DNA of 64,000 nt, taken from the NCBI GenBank assembly GCA_050084985.1, contig JBITNC010000001.1, positions 147,188,001 through 147,252,000 on the forward strand, written 5' to 3'. The notes below the pieces were generated by a model. The model saw only the letters and a list, made by a program, of their open reading frames with translations, searched no databases and was not told where the DNA came from. Of the stretch, positions 59,481 to 64,000 are shown one piece after another. The first letter of the stretch is position 1; each line of letters begins with the position of its first letter. Both the position numbers and the translations under genes were made by a program. The DNA is from Nageia nagi. Taxonomy: Eukaryota > Pinophyta.

Positions 59481-60460
59481 TGTACATACTACAAAGTTAT
59501 CATGTGGGTCAGAGATAGTGAGAACTAGTGCAGAGGTAATATATTCCTTTAGAGTTGGGAAATATTTTTCACACTTCTCTATCTACTTAAACACTTTATT
59601 TTTCTTCTGTATACTAGTGATAAGATTTGATATCTTTAAAAAATCCTTAATAAATATTTTGTAATATCTAGCTAATCCCATGAGAAATTTTACTTCAGTC
59701 ACATTGGTTGGCATAGGCCAACTCATTATTGCTTCTACCTTTTTAGGGTCAACTAAGATTCCTTTTGCATATATAATGTGACCTAAATATTGAATGTGAG
59801 AAATATAAAAATCACACTTAGATAATTTACCATATAGTTTATGTCATGTCAAAACTTCTAAGGCTAATCTCAAATTATGGTTATGCTTCTCTTCATTCCT
59901 TGAGTATATGAGGATATCATCTAAAAAGACTAGCACAAATTTGTCTATGTATTCTTAGTAATAATTATTTATCAGATTCATGAATGCTATAGGAGCATTC
60001 ATTAATTTCAATGGTAATACCATAAACTCATAATATCCATTCTAAGTTTTGAAGGTTGTTTTATAGGTATCTGATTCTTTTATCCTTAATTGGTGATAAC
60101 CTGATCTCAAACTTATCTTAGAAAAGATAGTAGCATCTTTGAGTTGGTCAAACAAGTCATCAATTCTAAGTAGAGGATACCTATTTTTGATGGTTACCTT
60201 GTTCAAAATCCTATAGTCAATACATAATCTCAATGTTCTATCCTTCTTTTTGATAAATAATATAGGAGCACCCTAAGGTGGTACACTAGGCTTTATCATT
60301 CCTTTTTCTAAAAGATCATGTAATTGTAGTTTTAACTCGCGCATCTCAATGGTGTTCATTCTATAGGGAGTTCTAAAGATAGGTTCAATTCCTAGCAATA
60401 GATCTATCAAGAAGTCAAATTCCTATTTTGGGGGTAGACCTAGTAAATCTCTGAGAAATA
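59481..60460 (-). pseudogene. Chromovirus reverse transcriptase
   Basis: Minus strand: IDLLLGIEPIFRTPYRMN (about 60405-60350), the L.DLLEKGMIKPS block, [60 protein letters not shown] and [16 protein letters not shown] (open segment 60233-60042), YYEFMVLPLKLMNAPIAFMN (PFG.TNAP expected), VLVFLDDILIYSRNEEKHN (59950-59900), LEVLTxHKLYGKLSKCDFYI, YLGHIIYAKGILVDPKKVEA (59800-59740), then the connection domain. The first catalytic Asp (family SKIDLRSGY) is Ser (SKISLRSGY), and the LDD of FLDD is kept. Several stops. Confidence 0.85.
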
Positions 60461-60677
60461 CATTTTTATACTCTCTCAACATAGGATATTTGTTTAACAT
60501 TTCTACTTATTTATCTTTTTCTTTTACTTCTTTAACCTTAACTACAAAGATCATTTCACTTTTTCTAATACTTCTTCTCATTTGCATGGTTGTGACCAAG
60601 TAAGGTTCAAATGGTCCTTGATCACTGAATACCCTATGTCAATTTTGAGATAAATTAGTATATTCCATCCATCTCTC

Positions 60678-61025
60678 TTAAAAATTAATCAAGGTCCTAT
60701 GTGCCATTAACCAATCCATCCCTAGGATAATATCATAGGAAAATAAAGGAACCACATATAAATCCCCCTCAATAAATCCCTTGGGTAACTTGATCTCAAC
60801 ATTCCTAAAACATTGTTTGATATAACACTTTTGACCATATCCAAACTTTACTTTCCATCCATTTGTCAAAACTTTTGGTCCTTTAATCATGTATTTAACT
60901 AAAGAATTTGAAATGAAACTATTTGTTGCATCATAATCTATCAAAACTTTAAAATATTTGCCAAAAATTTTACCTAATATTTGAAGAGGTGTATCTTGTC
61001 CTTGAGCTTGTCCCAATCCAATCAT
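60678..61025 (-). pseudogene. Chromovirus aspartic protease
   Basis: 115-codon open segment. It shows GQDTPLQILGKIFGKYFKVL, then IDYDATNSFISNSLVKYMI, where the family active site is IDSGATHSFIS; both S and G of the DSG triad are changed (DYD). YDIILGMDWLMAHRTLINF (61025 end side, near 60680) matches the YDVILGMDWLxxHxxxIDC motif. Functional relatives use the protease to cut the gag-pol polyprotein. Not active here. Confidence 0.82.
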
Positions 61026-62336
61026 TGCAAAACTTCGATGATCCTTTGGTGGATCTATCTTTAGACGACATTGATTTGAATAGTGTGCTCCACCACAATT
61101 TCAACATCCATCCTATAGAGCTTTCTTTTCCTCTAAATTATTATCCTTAGGTACATATTGGTTATTTCTTTGCTCATAAAAGTTAGGGTTTGGGTCTCTA
61201 ATTCCATGATTCCCATTACCATGATATTAATTCTATCTTTTGAAATGTTGATTCTTGTTATGGAAAGCATTCTTTTTGAAACCCTTATTCCTAAGTTATT
61301 TCTTCTAAAACCTTTGAAATTTTTTATCCTTATGATTTTGATTGATCTTTCTATTGCCATTGTGTAGAGCCTATTGCTTAACACCTTTATTCCTCTGGAA
61401 AGGTTCTTTATCTTTTTCATCTAGTACATAATTCATGAGGGTTTTTGTTATGCCCAAGTTACCTTTTGCTCTTTTAACTAGATTGTAAGCTTGTTCCAAT
61501 GTCTTAGGGTTCAGGATATTAACCATAGTCTTGATCTTGGAATCCAACCCCACAAGGAATCGATGAACCTTCAAGTGATTTTTATCATCTAGAACATACT
61601 TAATAAGTTTGACAAACTTTTGGTGATATGTTTACATACTCATGGAATCTTGTTGAAGTGTATAATATTCTTTATATTTATTATCAAAATAGACCTAAGG
61701 GATAAATCTCTTTCAAAATTCTTCCATAAATTTTGACCACTTCAAATACTAGATTCCATGCTTAACTTTGTAGGCATTCCACCATTCATGAGCAATATAT
61801 TGAAATTTGTAGGTAGCCCACATGGTTTTAGTTTTTGGTAATATATTTTTAATTGAAAAGTAAGTTTTAGCCTCCTCTAACCATACTTTAGCATGCTCAC
61901 CTTCTTACTTTCCAGTAAACTTGGGTATTTGAATTTTGTTCAGATTAGATGCAAGTTCTTATTCAATCCTTGCTTGAATTTGGTTGTTCAATCCACTTGA
62001 TCTTGCTTGAGCTATAAGAACTAGATTATATTCTTATGTTGGAGTATTAACTCTCTAAATTAGTAGGTTGTTTATCAAATCTTGCTATTTTTCTACCTAC
62101 TCTTCAAGTCTTGTGATGGCTTCTTCTCCTCTATTGATTTGATTGGAATGGCTAGAAGAACCTTTAGTATTATTTACAAGAACTTATCGATTGGCATTCT
62201 TCATTATTCTTCTTCTAACATTTTGTCTCCTAACATTTCTTTAGTTTGTACTAGCATTAGCATTCATAGGAAGGCTATTTATAGTACATTGTTTTAGGTT
62301 ACCTAAATCTCTAGTTACACATCTTGGGATTACCAT
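61026..62336 (-). pseudogene. Chromovirus gag
   Basis: Likely ATG at 62336-62334 (MVIPRCVTRDLGNL). Further on: IQIPKFTG and EGEHAKVWLEEAKTYFSIKN (61940-61850), MWATYKFQYIAHEWWNAYK (61825-61770; family LxGxAxxWW), F.KRFIP near 61690, YKEYYTLQQDSMSM and YHQKFVKLIKYVLDDKN (61680-61580), and open segment 61574-61371 with HRFLVGLDSKIKTMVNILNP and LEQAYNLVKRA. A CCHC zinc knuckle C.NCGGAHYSNQC is at 61112-61072 with TGA where Trp is expected. Gag forms the virus-like particle and binds the RNA genome. Confidence 0.83.
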
Positions 62337-62448
62337 AATTTGATTCAACCAAATGGTATTATTATTAGGCTCATGGGTACTCAATCTAGACTTCCTAAAT
62401 GTTCATAACAAAAAATTCATGGACCATAGGCTTGAGAGTTTGAACTTG

Positions 62449-62463
62449 TTGCTTTGATTCCAA
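62449..62463 (-). promoter_or_regulatory. Primer-binding site of the chromovirus
   Basis: Minus strand TTGGAATCAAAGCAA, directly after the 5' LTR end (ACA). It matches the initiator-Met tRNA 3' end complement TGGTATCAGAGC with two changes. Confidence 0.75.
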
Positions 62464-64000
62464 TGTAACACATCCACTAATTATCATCAACCAAAGCCCT
62501 ATTTTTTGACATAATTTTTTTTTTAATATTATAACATTCAAATGATTTAGGAATGAACTAGGTGATCCCACATGAGTTTAATATGTTGCTAGCTATCTCA
62601 GTAGTCACATGGCAAGATGGACCAAGAACCTAAGGTAACCACCCTTGATAATTTTTTTTGATGTTCACTTTTCAACACTCATCCTATTGAAAAGATGCCT
62701 CAAAAATAACCTCACCATTTCTATTCCATGTCCTATGTGCAATAGGCTTTTTGATTATGGTGTCATGGTTTTCTACTCAGGATCCATATCACTTGAGAGA
62801 TGGCACTTCTACTAAGTTACTCATCATCTCTTGATTATAACTACCATCTCATAGGAGTAGTTAACTTATTCTAGGCAATCTTTCTTATGAGTGGGTAGCA
62901 TCACCTATGGAACATTCATCATATCCCTATCTACTAATTGTAAGAACAAATACTAATTACCCTCACCTAGTAATAGTAGTTTTTCTAATTGCTATCCCCA
63001 CCTAACTCACTTATCAGAGGATATGAATACTAACTTACCCATAACTATCAGTTAATACCACCATGTGGTTCAAGATCCCCATGTCCATAACTTGGGGATC
63101 CATGGATATTAAACATTATCCTTGAGTGGTTATTTAGTCTAATATATTTTTAAATATATTGATAAAAAGAATGACCTATGTCCTCTTGACTATAAACTAA
63201 TGTTTTCAATAGTGGATATAAGACATGTTCTACATTTTAACACCATTCATTCTTGCCCCTGAGGAGTACCTCAAAAGTCTTAGTTATAGCTTACATAGGA
63301 ATTTACATATTTTCTTGTTTATCCAATAGACATCGTATTGTGTATATGGATCTACTTTTTAAAAGATATCTTGAATACATAAAGTAACAAGTTAGTAGGG
63401 AGAATCTTGCCACTATTGCTACAAAAGTAATGCGATGCTAAGTGGTCCTTATGTAAAAAATATTCCTTTTGTTTGTCATCTAGCAAGGTAGGTTTACTTG
63501 GCAAAGGTTCTTTGACACATTTCTTGCATTTTTCCAAAAAGAATCCTAAATAATTCCATTTATCTCATGGGGTCCCATTGATATCCAACTTGATTCTAAG
63601 GGTCCCTAAGATATCCCAAATGCTCACAACTTGTCATTTGGAACCTTAATTCTAGTATAGGGTTAATTCTAAGTTGTTGGAATAATTTTGGATTTATCAA
63701 GATTAAGAACCTAATTCACCTATGACTACTACCTAACAATATTAATTCTTACTCCTATTTATCAAAACATAAAGCTTAACATGTAATAAGAGATAGCAAA
63801 TTCATATACATTCCATTTATCATTCAGTATACTAATAAGAGATTCATAAAATATAATCATCATTAAGCATTTCTAAGTTAATAATCAATTACAAGAAGCT
63901 TGAATACATCTCAAAGTTTCATTTTTCAACATATACGATAATGGCATAGATTCGATAAACTTATTACAAGACATCAATACATCATCAAGCTAACACACTT
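62464..64000 (-). repeat. 5' LTR of the chromovirus (partial, runs off the window)
   Basis: Minus-strand LTR end; on the plus strand it starts TGTAACACATCCACTAATTATC, the counterpart of TGTAATGCATCCACTAATTATC at 53554. It is colinear with 53554-55090 to the end of the window. By comparison with the 3' LTR, about 2.5 kb should lie beyond 64000. Confidence 0.87.

Larger units (their letters stand above)
53554..64000 (-). mobile_element. Chromovirus (Ty3/gypsy, Tekay/Del-like), nearly full-length
   Basis: In reading order on the minus strand: 5' LTR (from beyond the window to 62464), primer-binding site (62463-62449), gag-pol (62336 to about 57690), polypurine tract (57627-57612), 3' LTR (57611-53554). 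Domain order is gag, CCHC knuckle, protease, RT, RNase H, integrase, chromodomain remnant. The integrase end SSLGMAPFKALYGKRCKTPL, a chromodomain after integrase and ~4-kb LTRs fit the Tekay/Del clade. Stops and frame changes make it defective. The two LTRs differ by roughly one base in eight to ten over the stretches I compared by eye, so the insertion is old. It is the likely source family of the three solo LTR-A copies. Confidence 0.87.

Noticed and set aside
61158-61367. Hydrophobic plus-strand open frame looking like a membrane protein
   Set aside because: Antisense to the basic, Lys/Arg/Asn-rich gag region, which automatically gives Ile/Leu/Phe-rich translation.
1-64000. tRNA, rRNA or other structured RNA genes
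   Set aside because: None recognised. The only A/B-box pair seen belongs to the candidate SINE at 7115-7290, which lacks a tRNA fold I could confirm.

Overview
The window looks like intergenic DNA from a land plant with a large, repeat-filled nuclear genome. It is strongly AT-rich and CpG-poor, and most of it is old LTR retrotransposons nested in one another. A gymnosperm or similar giant-genome plant is my guess from the age and nesting; no sequence here proves it. I find no clearly intact gene. Coding sequence survives as pseudogenes and decayed retroelement polyproteins.

Layout. 1-4150: a minus-strand Ty3/gypsy element (gag, protease, RT, RNase H), split by a plus-strand insert carrying a tandem-LTR structure and a gag remnant. 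4640-6220: a plant CAF1-type deadenylase gene with a small deletion and frameshift, followed by ~100-bp tandem repeats that begin inside its last codons. About 5523-8055: a segment duplicated at 20165-21634 plus 26088-26395. 8058-18935: a decayed Tat-type Ty3/gypsy element (gag, protease, RT, two RNase H domains, integrase). Its 5' LTR is interrupted by a 2-kb non-autonomous LTR element. 21635-26087: a solo LTR of a long-LTR family (here 'LTR-A'), which splits the second copy of the duplication and contains a PPR-gene remnant. 29789-30480: a Copia-type LTR. 30658-44365: an element ('B') with 2.3-kb LTRs that keeps gag but has lost most of pol. Its 5' LTR is split by a second solo LTR-A (31184-35792). 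46821-53553: a plant mobile domain (PMD) pseudogene split by a third solo LTR-A (47634-52200). 53554-64000: a minus-strand chromovirus, probably Tekay/Del-like, with its complete 4.06-kb 3' LTR, the whole internal region (gag, protease, RT, RNase H, integrase, chromodomain remnant) and part of its 5' LTR.

The solo LTR-A copies give a readable history. All three have target-site duplications (CCAAA/CCAAA, gagtt/aagtt, attat/agtat), and for two of them an uninterrupted paralogue of the target lies in the same window. The chromovirus at 53554-64000 shows what full element made them. Coding remnants carry many stops where CAA, CAG, CGA or TGG codons are expected, as predicted for long-term cytosine methylation and deamination. 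The CAF1 and PPR remnants keep many more CpGs and look younger or less methylated. Nothing seen amounts to a new biological system. The most unusual items are the CAF1 copy with altered catalytic residues, the PPR sequence carried inside LTRs, and the repeated CATAAG motif array in the LTRs of element B.
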